Source: JAPPHA01 sp963662705 (GTDB lineage Bacteria; Pseudomonadota; Alphaproteobacteria; Rhodobacterales; Rhodobacteraceae). Taken from it: a stretch of 64,000 bases of DNA. The position numbers were made by a program, and so were the translations under genes. The stretch lies in the NCBI GenBank assembly GCA_963662705.2, contig OY759767.1, positions 496,001-560,000 on the forward strand. The letters are read 5' to 3'. Shown here piece by piece: positions 16,981 through 25,522 of the stretch. The notes below the pieces were generated by a model, which saw nothing but the letters and a program-made list of their open reading frames with translations, ran no database searches and had not been told where the DNA came from. How positions within the stretch are numbered: position 1 is the stretch's first letter; every line of letters begins with the position of its first letter.

Positions 16981-17931
16981 GTGAGCCCAGCCTATCTGCT
17001 GCGCCGCCTTCTGGCGGTGGCGCTCGTGCTCTGGATCGTGACGATCGCGGTTTTCGCGATCACCATGATCCTGCCTGGCAACGCCGCCATCATGATCCTG
17101 GGCGAGTACGCGACGCCCGACCAGGTCGCGGCGATGGAAGAGAGGCTGGGCCTCAACCGTCCCGCAGCCATCCAGTACTTCGAATGGCTGTTCAACCTGC
17201 TGCAGGGGGATTTCGGAATGTCCCTGCGGCTGTCCCTTCCCGTATCCGAGGTCGTCGGATCGGCGTTCAGGAATTCTGCAATGCTGGCGGCAACGGCCTT
17301 GGTCACGGTTACAGTGGTTGCCGTGCCGATCGGGATGCTGGCTGCCGTCAAGCGTGGCACCAAGGCCGACCTCGGCATCAGCCTGGTTGCCTATGTCGGT
17401 ACGGCGATGCCGGAATTCGTCACCGCGACGCTGCTCCTGGTGATCTTTGCGGCGCCGGGAAACCCGCTTCTTCCGGCAGGCGGTTTCATCCCGCCGGGCG
17501 AAAGCGTGGCCGGTTTCTTCAACCACGTGATCCTGCCCGCAGGGGCGCTGGGGCTGATCCTGACAGCGCATATCGCCCGGCAGGTGCGTTCCGAGATGTC
17601 CGATGTCCTGTCAAGCGACTACATTCGCGCCGCCCGGTTGAAGGGCCTGCACGAGGGCCGCGTCATCCGCGGTCATGCCCTGCCGAACTCGCTTGCGCCG
17701 GCAGTCGCGGTGATTTCACTCGACATCGGTTACCTTCTCGGCGGAATCATCGTTGTCGAGGAGATATTTGCCTGGCCGGGCCTCGGCCGGCTGCTGATCC
17801 TGGCCCTCGAGAACCGCGACCTGCCCGTGATCCAGGCGATCACGCTGTTGCTGGCAATGGTTTATGCACTGTCAAACCTTCTGTCGGATATCGTGATCGC
17901 GGCCCTTGACCCGAGGGTGCGGTATGAATGA
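16981..17931 (+). CDS. ABC transporter permease, DppB type
   Basis: 316 residues from GTG 16981, three bases after the binding-protein stop. Hydrophobic segments appear at about residues 10-30, 95-120, 135-160, 180-205, 240-262 and 280-303, six in all, as in DppB/OppB. The long periplasmic loop after the first segment has the usual AIQYFEWLFNLLQGDFGMSLR. The EAA motif that contacts the ATPase is visible in YIRAARLKGLHEGRVIRGHALPN near residue 215. It forms a heterodimer channel with the next gene, whose start overlaps its stop by eight bases. Confidence 0.93.
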   Translation: MSPAYLLRRLLAVALVLWIVTIAVFAITMILPGNAAIMILGEYATPDQVAAMEERLGLNRPAAIQYFEWLFNLLQGDFGMSLRLSLPVSEVVGSAFRNSAMLAATALVTVTVVAVPIGMLAAVKRGTKADLGISLVAYVGTAMPEFVTATLLLVIFAAPGNPLLPAGGFIPPGESVAGFFNHVILPAGALGLILTAHIARQVRSEMSDVLSSDYIRAARLKGLHEGRVIRGHALPNSLAPAVAVISLDIGYLLGGIIVVEEIFAWPGLGRLLILALENRDLPVIQAITLLLAMVYALSNLLSDIVIAALDPRVRYE

Positions 17932-18745
17932 GTTGTTCCGCCATCCGGCCGGCATGGTCGGAGCTGGGCTTTTGACGATAATCGCTCTTGCCGTGATCCT
18001 CGGACCGTTTCTTGCTCCCTATGACCCGCAGGCCTTCCACCCGGCGGTCCGGTTGACCGGTCCGTCCGTGGCGCACTGGCTCGGAACCGACCAGTTCGGC
18101 AGGGACATCCTGTCGCGCCTGTTGACGGGTGCAGGCCCGACAATTCTCTTCGGCGTCGGCGCGACGGCTCTCGGAGTATTGGCAGGCTCGATAATCGGAG
18201 TCACGGCAGCCGTGGCCGGTGGTTGGGTCGACAGCGTGATCATGCGCACGCTCGATGGTCTTCTTGCCGTCCCGGACCTTCTGTTCACCCTGCTCATCGT
18301 CACCATTCTCGGGGGCGGCATCGGAGAGGCCATGCTTGCCGTTGCGGTCGCATTCACGCCAGGCATGGCGCGCATAGCCCGGTCGTCGGTGCTTTCGATC
18401 CGAACCAGGGAATACATTCTCGCGGCCATCGCCCGCGACGAGAGCCGGGCCTATATCATCGTTCAGGAAGTCATTCCCAACGCCATCGGGCCGATCATCG
18501 TCGAGGCGACGATTCGGGTTTCATTCGCGATCATGATCGGGGCGACTCTCGGCTTCCTCGGCCTCGGTGCACAGCCCCCGAGCACCGAGTGGGGCCTGAT
18601 GGTCGCCGAGGCACGCCAGTACATGTACCGTTCACCCTGGGTTGTCGCCGTACCCGGCATCGCGATCGCCGTTGCGGCACTCGGGTTCAACCTGTTCGGG
18701 GATGCGCTGCGCGATGCCTTCGACCCGAGGCGGAGGCGTCGCTGA
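17924..18745 (+). CDS. ABC transporter permease, DppC type
   Basis: 273 residues from ATG 17924, overlapping the DppB stop by eight bases. A first membrane segment (GMVGAGLLTIIALAVILGP) is followed by the typical loop HWLGTDQFGRDILSRLLTGA of DppC-type permeases and five more hydrophobic segments. The EAA loop reads REYILAAIARDESRAYIIVQEVIPN; family members usually have Ala-Gly before Asp or Glu. It pairs with the DppB-type permease in the inner membrane. The stop shares one base with the next ATG (TGATG), so the ATPase is translationally coupled. Confidence 0.93.
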   Translation: MNELFRHPAGMVGAGLLTIIALAVILGPFLAPYDPQAFHPAVRLTGPSVAHWLGTDQFGRDILSRLLTGAGPTILFGVGATALGVLAGSIIGVTAAVAGGWVDSVIMRTLDGLLAVPDLLFTLLIVTILGGGIGEAMLAVAVAFTPGMARIARSSVLSIRTREYILAAIARDESRAYIIVQEVIPNAIGPIIVEATIRVSFAIMIGATLGFLGLGAQPPSTEWGLMVAEARQYMYRSPWVVAVPGIAIAVAALGFNLFGDALRDAFDPRRRRR

Positions 18746-20406
18746 TGACGAAGGGGGAAGGAGCCGGGAGACGCCACCCCGTGCTCGAAATCCGGGACTA
18801 TACGCTCGCCTACGGTACGCCGACCGGGCCGGTTGACGCCCTGAGAAACGTGACACTGTCGATCCGGCACGGACGGACGCTGGGTCTCGTCGGCGAGTCG
18901 GGCTCCGGCAAGACCTCGCTGGCCTGGGCAATCATGCGGTACCTGCCCGCCAATGCCGTCGAGCGTTCGGGGAAGCTCGTGCTTCTCGGAGAGGACCTGC
19001 GCGCAAAGTCGCTCGAGGAAATCCAGAACTTGCGCGGCCGGCGGATCAGCATGGTGTTCCAGGACCCCGGCACCTCGCTGAATCCCGTGCTGAAACTCGG
19101 CGACCAGGTCGCCGAGGTGCTTGTGCGCCACCGGTCCCTGACCCCGAAGGAGGCCCGAGACGAAGGTGAGGCTTGGCTGGCCCGAACCGGCATCAGCCGT
19201 CCGTCCGACATGATGAACCGCTATCCACACGAGGCTTCTGGAGGGGAAAAGCAGCGAGTCGTGATTGCCACGGCCTTTGCGTGCAATCCCGAAATGATCA
19301 TCTTTGACGAACCCACGACGGCATTGGACATCATAACCGCACGCCAGATACTCGACCTGTTCGACGACCTGCACGACGAGACGGGAGTCACCGCGCTCTA
19401 CATTTCGCACGATCTGGGGCTGGTTTCACGCATCGCCCAGGACGTGGCGGTGATCAACCAGGGCGAAATCGTCGAACTCGGTCCGTGCGAGCACGTGTTC
19501 GTCCGTCCCCGCAACCGCTATACCCGGGACCTTGTTGCAGCCGTGCCGCATCCCGACCACCGCATCGTGACAACGGAGCCTGGCAGTGGAGACGACCTGC
19601 TCAAGCTGGACGGGGTCAACGTCAGGTATGGAAAGGGGAAAAACGTCCTGGACTTTCTCCAGCCCAAGCGTGAGGTGGTGCACGGTGCCCGGGATGTCTC
19701 GTTCGGCCTGCGGGCGGGGGAGATTCTCGGGATCGTCGGCGAATCCGGTTCCGGAAAATCGACGATCGCAAAAGCGCTGGTCGGATTGCAGGATTTCGAG
19801 GGTGCGGTCACATTCGGAACGAAATCCTATTCCGGCCGTCGCAGGATCGACCGCGCCTACCGGCGCGCCGTGCAGATCGTCTTCCAGCATCCCGATGCGT
19901 CCCTGAACCCGCGCCAGACCATCGGCAAGATCCTGTCGCGCCCGCTGAAACTCTATGATCTCGCGCCGCGCGCCGAATGGGACCGGCGCGTGCGTGAACT
20001 CCTTAAGAGCGTGCTCCTGCCTGAAGACTACGCAAAGCGGTACCCGCATGAACTTTCAGGTGGCGAAAAGCAGCGCGTTGCCATTGCCCGTGCTTTTGCG
20101 GCCGAGCCGCAACTGGTGATCTGCGACGAAATCACCTCGTCGCTCGACGTCTCGGTGCAGGCGTCCGTAGCCCGGTTGCTCGTCGAATTGCAGCAGCAAA
20201 CCGGCACCGCCTGCCTGTTCATAACCCATGATCTCAACCTGGTGCGCCAGCTCGCGCACCGAATCGCGGTCATGCAGAATGGCGACCTCGTGGATCTATT
20301 CGATTCGTCCGAGGCGCGTGCCCCGGGACGCCATCCCTACACGACACAGCTGCTCGATGCGGTTCCGGTTCCGGTCGAGCCCGAAGAGGCAGCGGGAGCC
20401 GCGTGA
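18745..20406 (+). CDS. Fused double ATPase of the Dpp-type ABC importer (DppD-DppF fusion)
   Basis: 553 residues from ATG 18745, one base overlapping the permease stop. Two full ABC domains lie in one chain. Domain 1 (about 10-265): Walker A GESGSGKTS near 50, signature ASGGEKQRV and Walker B MIIFDEPTTALD. Domain 2 (about 275-545): Walker A GESGSGKST, signature LSGGEKQRV and Walker B LVICDEITSSLD. Peptide importers often encode these as two proteins (DppD and DppF); the fused form is known in GsiA-like systems. Both nucleotide sites look complete. It energises the importer from the cytoplasmic face. The following M20 hydrolase gene starts on its last base. Confidence 0.95.
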   Translation: MTKGEGAGRRHPVLEIRDYTLAYGTPTGPVDALRNVTLSIRHGRTLGLVGESGSGKTSLAWAIMRYLPANAVERSGKLVLLGEDLRAKSLEEIQNLRGRRISMVFQDPGTSLNPVLKLGDQVAEVLVRHRSLTPKEARDEGEAWLARTGISRPSDMMNRYPHEASGGEKQRVVIATAFACNPEMIIFDEPTTALDIITARQILDLFDDLHDETGVTALYISHDLGLVSRIAQDVAVINQGEIVELGPCEHVFVRPRNRYTRDLVAAVPHPDHRIVTTEPGSGDDLLKLDGVNVRYGKGKNVLDFLQPKREVVHGARDVSFGLRAGEILGIVGESGSGKSTIAKALVGLQDFEGAVTFGTKSYSGRRRIDRAYRRAVQIVFQHPDASLNPRQTIGKILSRPLKLYDLAPRAEWDRRVRELLKSVLLPEDYAKRYPHELSGGEKQRVAIARAFAAEPQLVICDEITSSLDVSVQASVARLLVELQQQTGTACLFITHDLNLVRQLAHRIAVMQNGDLVDLFDSSEARAPGRHPYTTQLLDAVPVPVEPEEAAGAA

Positions 20407-21623
20407 TGGACCCCCTGGCAGCCGCCCGGAACATCGACGAGGCCGCCTGCCTGGAGACGCTGTCGGAAATGGTGCGCTTCAAGAGCTACTCGGAAACCGA
20501 GGGAGAGAGAAGGCTTGCCGAACGCATGGTGGAAATCATGCGGGGGATGGGGCTGGAGGCCGCGTTGCAGCCGGTCGGGGGAAACCGGGTCAATGCCATC
20601 GGCACCTGGCGCGGCACGGGCAATGGCAGGAGCCTGCTGTTCAACGGCCACCTCGACACCAACCCGGTTACCGAGGGCTGGAGCGTCGATCCGTGGGGCG
20701 GTCTCGTGGACGAAGATTTCATCTACGGCATTGGCGTGTCGAACATGAAGGCGGGCGATGCCGCCTCGCTTTGTGCCGTGCGTTCCTTGATGAATGCCGG
20801 TCTGAAGCCCGGGGGCGACGTGGTCCTCACCTATGTCGTGGGCGAATTGCAGGGTGGAGTCGGCACTCTTGCCGCGGTGAAACAGGGCGTGCGGGCGGAC
20901 TATTTCGTCAACTCCGAACCAACGGACCTGCAGGCCCTGACGATGCACGCCGCGGCATTCGTTTTTCACATCGAACTCGAGGGCATTACCCGCCACATGT
21001 CGAAGCGGGAAGAAGCGGTTGACGCGATCCGGGCGGCCTGTGACCTGGTGCCCAGGCTCACGGGCCTGACCTTTTCCGATGCCCCGAACGAGGAAGTCCG
21101 CTCGATCAACAGGGTGCATGTCGGAACGATCAGGGGCGCATTGTCGCGCGAGTTTCACGAGTGGCGCGCACCGCAGGTCGCCGATTTCGTGCACATGTCG
21201 GGTTCGGGTCGTTACGGCCCCGGCCAAACCGAGGAGCGGGCGGTGGCCGACATCCGGGATGTCCTCGACCAGGTGGAAGCCGAATGGCCCGGGCTCAGGA
21301 CGCATGTCTGGACCGAGACGCGCGACGACAAGCCGTCCATGCCCGCTTTTGAAGTGTCCAGGGACTCCGGAATCGTCAAGGCCGTCAACGCTGCGTACCG
21401 CGCGGTCCGAGGTACGGAACAGCCCACCGGAACGATCACGCCGCCCGGGTTTTACGGTACGGATGCCGGCCACCTGTATGTTGAAGGCGGTATGGAGGGT
21501 ATCGTCTGCGGCCCTGGCGGACGATACAACACGATGCCGGATGAACGCGTCGACCGCGACGATTATCTCGACATGATTCGAATCTACATGCTGACGATCT
21601 GCGATATCTGCGGGGTGGAGTAG
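20406..21623 (+). CDS. M20 family metallohydrolase (ArgE/DapE-like)
   Basis: 405 residues from ATG 20406 (TGATG overlap with the ATPase). Marks of M20 di-zinc hydrolases: FNGHLDTNPV (metal His and catalytic Asp) near residue 80, IYGIGVSNMKAGDAA (metal Asp), and a C-terminal FYGTDAGHLYVEGG. The usual catalytic EE pair is not clear: the region reads VVGELQGGVGT, with Gly-Glu-Leu where Glu-Glu is common. The usual late metal His in the GxGD/H motif may be GTDAGH. This hints at altered activity. Members cleave N-acyl amino acids or small peptides. As the last gene of the importer unit it probably processes the imported compound in the cytoplasm. It is distinct in subfamily from the carbamoyl-amidohydrolase at 12331-13617. 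Confidence 0.88.
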   Translation: MDPLAAARNIDEAACLETLSEMVRFKSYSETEGERRLAERMVEIMRGMGLEAALQPVGGNRVNAIGTWRGTGNGRSLLFNGHLDTNPVTEGWSVDPWGGLVDEDFIYGIGVSNMKAGDAASLCAVRSLMNAGLKPGGDVVLTYVVGELQGGVGTLAAVKQGVRADYFVNSEPTDLQALTMHAAAFVFHIELEGITRHMSKREEAVDAIRAACDLVPRLTGLTFSDAPNEEVRSINRVHVGTIRGALSREFHEWRAPQVADFVHMSGSGRYGPGQTEERAVADIRDVLDQVEAEWPGLRTHVWTETRDDKPSMPAFEVSRDSGIVKAVNAAYRAVRGTEQPTGTITPPGFYGTDAGHLYVEGGMEGIVCGPGGRYNTMPDERVDRDDYLDMIRIYMLTICDICGVE

Positions 21624-21872
21624 GCTGCGACAAACGGGGAATCGGGAAGGAATTCTCCCGGAAGTTGCAACACTGTTCCAGGCCAAGCCTGCCGTGGCCC
21701 GCCTCATCCCCTGAGCCGTTCGCCCGCAGGCAGGAACCGTCAGGTCTGCCCGGACACTGCATGCCGGGATGACCGGAAGGCAGTGAAATCCTGCAATGTG
21801 CGTCCCGGTCCGCGCCTTTTGGCGGAGCAACGATCGATGTGCCGCCGCAGCCGCGCCGACTGCCGGACGGTA

Positions 21873-22802
21873 CTATCCCAGGATGTCCGGCTCGATCCTT
21901 TCCAACAGCCGGTCAAGTTCCGCGACATCGACGTCGGTAAGCCCGTACACGGGCTTGCGCGCGGTTGCGTGGCGCAGTGCGCCGCGCCGCCGGAGGATTT
22001 CCTTGCGTATCGGCAGCCCAAACCCCAGTTGCTGTTCATGGCGGTTTATCGGCAGGTACCGATCGAAGAGGTCCTCTGCCTCACCGGCGCGACCTGCCGT
22101 GAAGAGGTCGTAGACCCGCACCAGCACGTCGGGAAATGCAAAGCCGGTCATGGCTCCGTCGGCACCTCGATGCAGCTCCTGCGGAAAATACAGTCCGTTG
22201 TTCCCGGTCAGGATGCTCACGCGGCGCTGTCTACCCTCACGTTCCATTTCCCTGATTTTCGTGAGTTTCGGAAGTCCGGGACAATCCTCATGTTTCAGCA
22301 TCACGAGATCAGGAAACTCATGCACCATCCTGGACCATGCAGCAGGCGACAAGTGGACGTTGCTCGCCTGCGGGAAGTCCTGGTAGACGACCGGAATATC
22401 GGCACCGATTGCTTCGAAGACCTGTTCGAAGTAGCGGAAAACCGCGTCATCGCTCTTCAGGCCGGCCATTGGCTGCAGCATGACTCCCGATGCGCCCAGG
22501 TCCATCACCGAATGTGAAAGGTCCCTCAGTGCCGTCAGCGCGGAGTGTGTCACGCCCACGATGACCGGCAGTTTCTGTGCGGCACATCGCAAGGCACGTT
22601 CCGCGAAATCGGCTGACTCGGCATCGGTCATCTTGTTGGCTTCGCCCATGACGCCCAGAATCGTGATGCCGGAGACCCCGCACCCCAAGTAGAAGTCAAG
22701 GAGTTGCTCCGTTCCTTCCAGGTCGAGTGATCCGTCGGGGCAGAACGGAGTTGCTGAAATGACAAATACGCCCCTGGTATCCTCGTTCAGCCTGGGCATC
22801 AC
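21873..22802 (-). CDS. Dihydrodipicolinate synthase/N-acetylneuraminate lyase family protein
   Basis: 309 residues, a complete (beta/alpha)8 class I aldolase of the DapA family. The Schiff-base Lys is in LVMLKHED near residue 169 and the catalytic Tyr in VVYQDFP near 141; the early GVSGITILGVMGEA replaces the usual GTTGE loop. That loop change argues against true DapA and for a catabolic relative such as a keto-acid lyase or hydroxyproline-pathway deaminase/dehydratase. The gene is convergent with the importer unit (about 250 bases between). It may act on a 2-keto acid produced by the same island, but it has its own transcript. Confidence 0.85.
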   Translation of the reverse strand: MMPRLNEDTRGVFVISATPFCPDGSLDLEGTEQLLDFYLGCGVSGITILGVMGEANKMTDAESADFAERALRCAAQKLPVIVGVTHSALTALRDLSHSVMDLGASGVMLQPMAGLKSDDAVFRYFEQVFEAIGADIPVVYQDFPQASNVHLSPAAWSRMVHEFPDLVMLKHEDCPGLPKLTKIREMEREGRQRRVSILTGNNGLYFPQELHRGADGAMTGFAFPDVLVRVYDLFTAGRAGEAEDLFDRYLPINRHEQQLGFGLPIRKEILRRRGALRHATARKPVYGLTDVDVAELDRLLERIEPDILG

Positions 22803-23605
22803 ACAATCCCTGCCTTTCTCTAATCATGCGTCAAGGTGCCCGACAGTCGCCGATGCACGCCGGGAGTGTCAAGAAACTTCAACCGGTTACCTGTTTCAGG
22901 TTTCCGTGAAATCCGTCCGAGCCCCCCGGTTGCAGGGTTGTGCGCGGAGAGGTTGGCTGTCTCGTCGCCGGCACGCCCCGCTGCACTCAAGCGCATTGTG
23001 TTCCGGAGAAACGGTTCGCAACCATTGACGGAGGCATCCTGTTCGAGACCGGTCGTCGCCAATTGCGGCGGAAAATGAGCCTTGTTGCCTGGCAGGTGAC
23101 GGATGCCGGCTTGGTTTGAATTATCGCCGCGATCAGCAACTGGCCGGCAAGGCCGGCGCGCCGATGCACGTCCCAACCGCACTGGTCCACGATATCGTCG
23201 TCGGCTTGTTGTCAGCGTGCTGCTCACAGAGGTCCTCAAGCCATGCGTGTGGATTTCGATCAACTGCGACGGGTCGCCGCCGACGATGACGCGCAGCCGG
23301 ATTCCCTGCCCCATTCTCCCCCTCACGCGTCCAAAGGGAACCCCCGGGCAATGGCAGGTACTGTCAAGCTATCGTCCATGTCCCATTGCCTGCATCGGCG
23401 TTCCTCCAAAGAGCTCCGGGATGGGCAAATCCGATAGCGTTCCGGCCGGTGGAGTGGTAATGTCGGAACACTCCCGCAGACAGGCGGAACCGTGTGGAAG
23501 TATTCGTCTGGTCGGGCCAACAGTTTCAGGTTCCGGATTCCGGCTGTCGTAACTCAGGGAATTGGCCAGAGTTCGGGGCGTTCTTCAAGAACGGAGGGGT
23601 TCGGT
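22803..23605. other. Long intergenic region, no recognisable gene
   Basis: About 800 bases between the divergent DapA-like gene and the glutamate dehydrogenase. Short open frames on both strands (for example 22820-23326 minus, 168 codons) have no recognisable motif and a composition unlike the neighbouring genes. It may be decayed DNA plus the two promoters. Confidence 0.4.
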
Positions 23606-24937
23606 TTGTCTTTTCGTGATTCCGTGGATAAAATGTTCAACAGGGCGGCGGCATTGGTTGAAATGCCCGACGGCCTGCTTGAGGAAATCCGGTCCTGCAA
23701 CAGCACCTACACCGTGCGTTTCGGCGTTCGGCTCCGAGGCCGCGTCGAGACTTTCGTAGGATACCGGTCCAATCATTCGGAGCACATAGAGCCTGTCAAG
23801 GGCGGCATTCGATTCGACGAAGCCGTCACGCAGGATGAGGTCGAGGCACTTTCGGCCTTGATGACCTACAAATGCGCGCTGATGGAGGTCCCGTTTGGAG
23901 GCTCGAAAGGCGGCCTCCGGATAAACCCGCGGAAATACAGTGAAACCGAGATGGAGCAGATCACCAGGCGGTTCGCCTACGAACTGATCAAGCGCGATCT
24001 CATCAACCCGGCACAGAACGTGCCTGCCCCGGACATGGGGACCGGCGAACGCGAAATGGCCTGGATTGCGGACCAGTATTCCCGGATGACGACAACCGAT
24101 ATCAATTCAAGGGCTTGCGTGACCGGAAAACCGCTGGTCGCGGGGGGTATCGCCGGACGGCTCGAAGCGACCGGGAGGGGTGTCCAGTACGCGCTCGAGG
24201 AATTTTTCCGCCATCCCGAAGATGTCAGGAGAGCGGGTTTGGACGGGACACTGGAGGGAAAGCGGATCATCGAAAGGGATGGCGCGGTCACGGACGCTGG
24301 CGGTCTGGATGTGGACGATGTACGCCAGTACATTTCCGAAAATGGCGGAATAAGCGGATATCCGTCGGGAAGGTACGTGGAAGATGGCATGGAATTGCTC
24401 GAAGAGGATTGCGATATCCTGGTCCCTGCGGCGATAGAAGGCGTGATCACGGGATCGAATGCGGACCGCATCAAGGCGCCGCTCATTATCGAGGCAGCAA
24501 ATGGTCCGGTGACCGCGGAGGCCGATGAGAAGCTGCTCGCCAAGGGCAAGATCGTCATTCCGGACATGTATGCGAACGCCGGTGGCGTGACGGTTTCGTA
24601 TTTCGAATGGGTGAAGAATCTAAGCCACATCAGGTTCGGTCGCATGCAGCGTCGGCAGGAAGAAGCGCATGGCAATCTCCTGGTCGAAGAACTGAATCGC
24701 CTGTTTTCCGAAGCCCATGTACCCGTGAAGCTGTCGGAGAGGTTCGTTGAACGCTACAAGCAGGGGGCAGGGGAGATAGAACTGGTCAGGTCCGGGTTGG
24801 AAGATACGATGCGGCAGGGCTACCAGTACATGAGCGAGGCCTGGCACGAACGTGATGAAATAGCGGACCTGAGGACGGCGGCGTATTTTGTCGCGATCCG
24901 GAGAATCGTTTCGAGCTACCAGTCAAAGGGGATCTGA
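23606..24937 (+). CDS. Glu/Leu/Phe/Val dehydrogenase with internal deletion of the NAD(P) loop
   Basis: 443 residues from TTG 23606, chosen because GGAGG lies 8 bases upstream and the family start (FRDSVDKMFNRAAALVEMP) follows at once. It is clearly an alphaproteobacterial glutamate dehydrogenase: the substrate Lys region is PFGGSKGGLRINP, then PAPDMGTGEREMAWI, and the C-terminus keeps IPDMYANAGGVTVSYFEWVKNL. But between GTLEGKR and IIERDGAV (near base 24270) the segment that normally carries the Rossmann beta-strand, the GxGNVG loop and the following helix is absent, about 27 residues, in frame. Without it NAD(P) should not bind normally, so the protein is probably inactive or changed in role. 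The rest of the frame is undamaged. The deletion could also be a sequencing or assembly artefact. Confidence 0.9.
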   Translation: MSFRDSVDKMFNRAAALVEMPDGLLEEIRSCNSTYTVRFGVRLRGRVETFVGYRSNHSEHIEPVKGGIRFDEAVTQDEVEALSALMTYKCALMEVPFGGSKGGLRINPRKYSETEMEQITRRFAYELIKRDLINPAQNVPAPDMGTGEREMAWIADQYSRMTTTDINSRACVTGKPLVAGGIAGRLEATGRGVQYALEEFFRHPEDVRRAGLDGTLEGKRIIERDGAVTDAGGLDVDDVRQYISENGGISGYPSGRYVEDGMELLEEDCDILVPAAIEGVITGSNADRIKAPLIIEAANGPVTAEADEKLLAKGKIVIPDMYANAGGVTVSYFEWVKNLSHIRFGRMQRRQEEAHGNLLVEELNRLFSEAHVPVKLSERFVERYKQGAGEIELVRSGLEDTMRQGYQYMSEAWHERDEIADLRTAAYFVAIRRIVSSYQSKGI

Positions 24938-25025
24938 TTCAAACACGATTTGTGTCAGGCGCTCCGGAATTCCGCGGAGTACGGCTCCCCGGGACGTGCA
25001 CCTGATCGTGGTTCCTGTAGGTGAA

Positions 25026-25061
25026 TTCTTCATGTCATGAGCCCGAACAGCGTCCGGTTGC
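25026..25061 (+). repeat. Direct repeat copy 1 with palindromic core TCATGTCATGA
   Basis: The core TCATG-T-CATGA is an inverted repeat with a single central base. It is repeated about 183 bases downstream in the same orientation, with matching ends TTCTTC and CGGTTGC. It could be a regulator binding site. Confidence 0.45.
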
Positions 25062-25208
25062 ATGAGATGACCACGCGTTTTGGGTGCGTCCCCTGTATTC
25101 GGACTTGGCGATTTTTATGGACGGGTGTGAGCGCCTGGCTGTCGCCCATGTCGGGATGACCGACCCTTGGGAGAACCAATTGTGGGGGCGACTCATTCTG
25201 GTCGAAAG

Positions 25209-25243
25209 TTCTTCATGTCATGAACACGACCATGTTCGGTTGC
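25209..25243 (+). repeat. Direct repeat copy 2 with palindromic core TTCATGTCATGAA
   Basis: The palindrome is longer here (TTCATG-T-CATGAA, 13 bases). Its distance to the EamA start at 25523 is about 300 bases, so it is not an obvious core promoter element of that gene. Confidence 0.45.
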
Positions 25244-25522
25244 TCCGCCGAAGCGCTCAAGGTCCGTTTCACAGGGTGGATTCGGTGACATCGCGAACCT
25301 CATTTGCGCCGTTCGGAACGAAATTGTTCACCTCTCAACCGGCCGTGTCGTGAAACGGGTCTTTGACACCTTCGGCGACGACGCGATGGTGTTGTCTCCA
25401 GGCAGTGGTTTTGGCGCTCTTCGCCACGCTCTTGTCATGGAAGAATGAACAAACGCATAAGTGTCTGCTCGAAAACGATTGGTTGTGAAATTCATGAGTC
25501 CGGTAGGCTGTTTCTTTCTATA

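Larger units (their letters stand above)
24938..25522. other. Intergenic region with a repeated palindrome
   Basis: About 580 bases before the EamA gene. Two imperfect direct repeats of 35-36 bases (25026-25061 and 25209-25243) each begin TTCTTCATGTCATGA and end CGGTTGC. An open frame of 89 codons (25084-25353, plus) spans them but is not recognised. AT content rises here and stays high in the next gene. Confidence 0.5.

Noticed and set aside
20337..21830. 497-codon open frame on the minus strand opposite the M20 hydrolase
   Set aside because: It lies fully antisense to a gene with clear M20 motifs, has no recognisable domain, and has the His/Arg/Gly-rich composition typical of shadow frames in GC-rich DNA.
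25084..25353. 89-codon open frame between gdh and the EamA gene
   Set aside because: No domain, no Shine-Dalgarno, and it runs through the repeated palindromes; not convincing as a gene.
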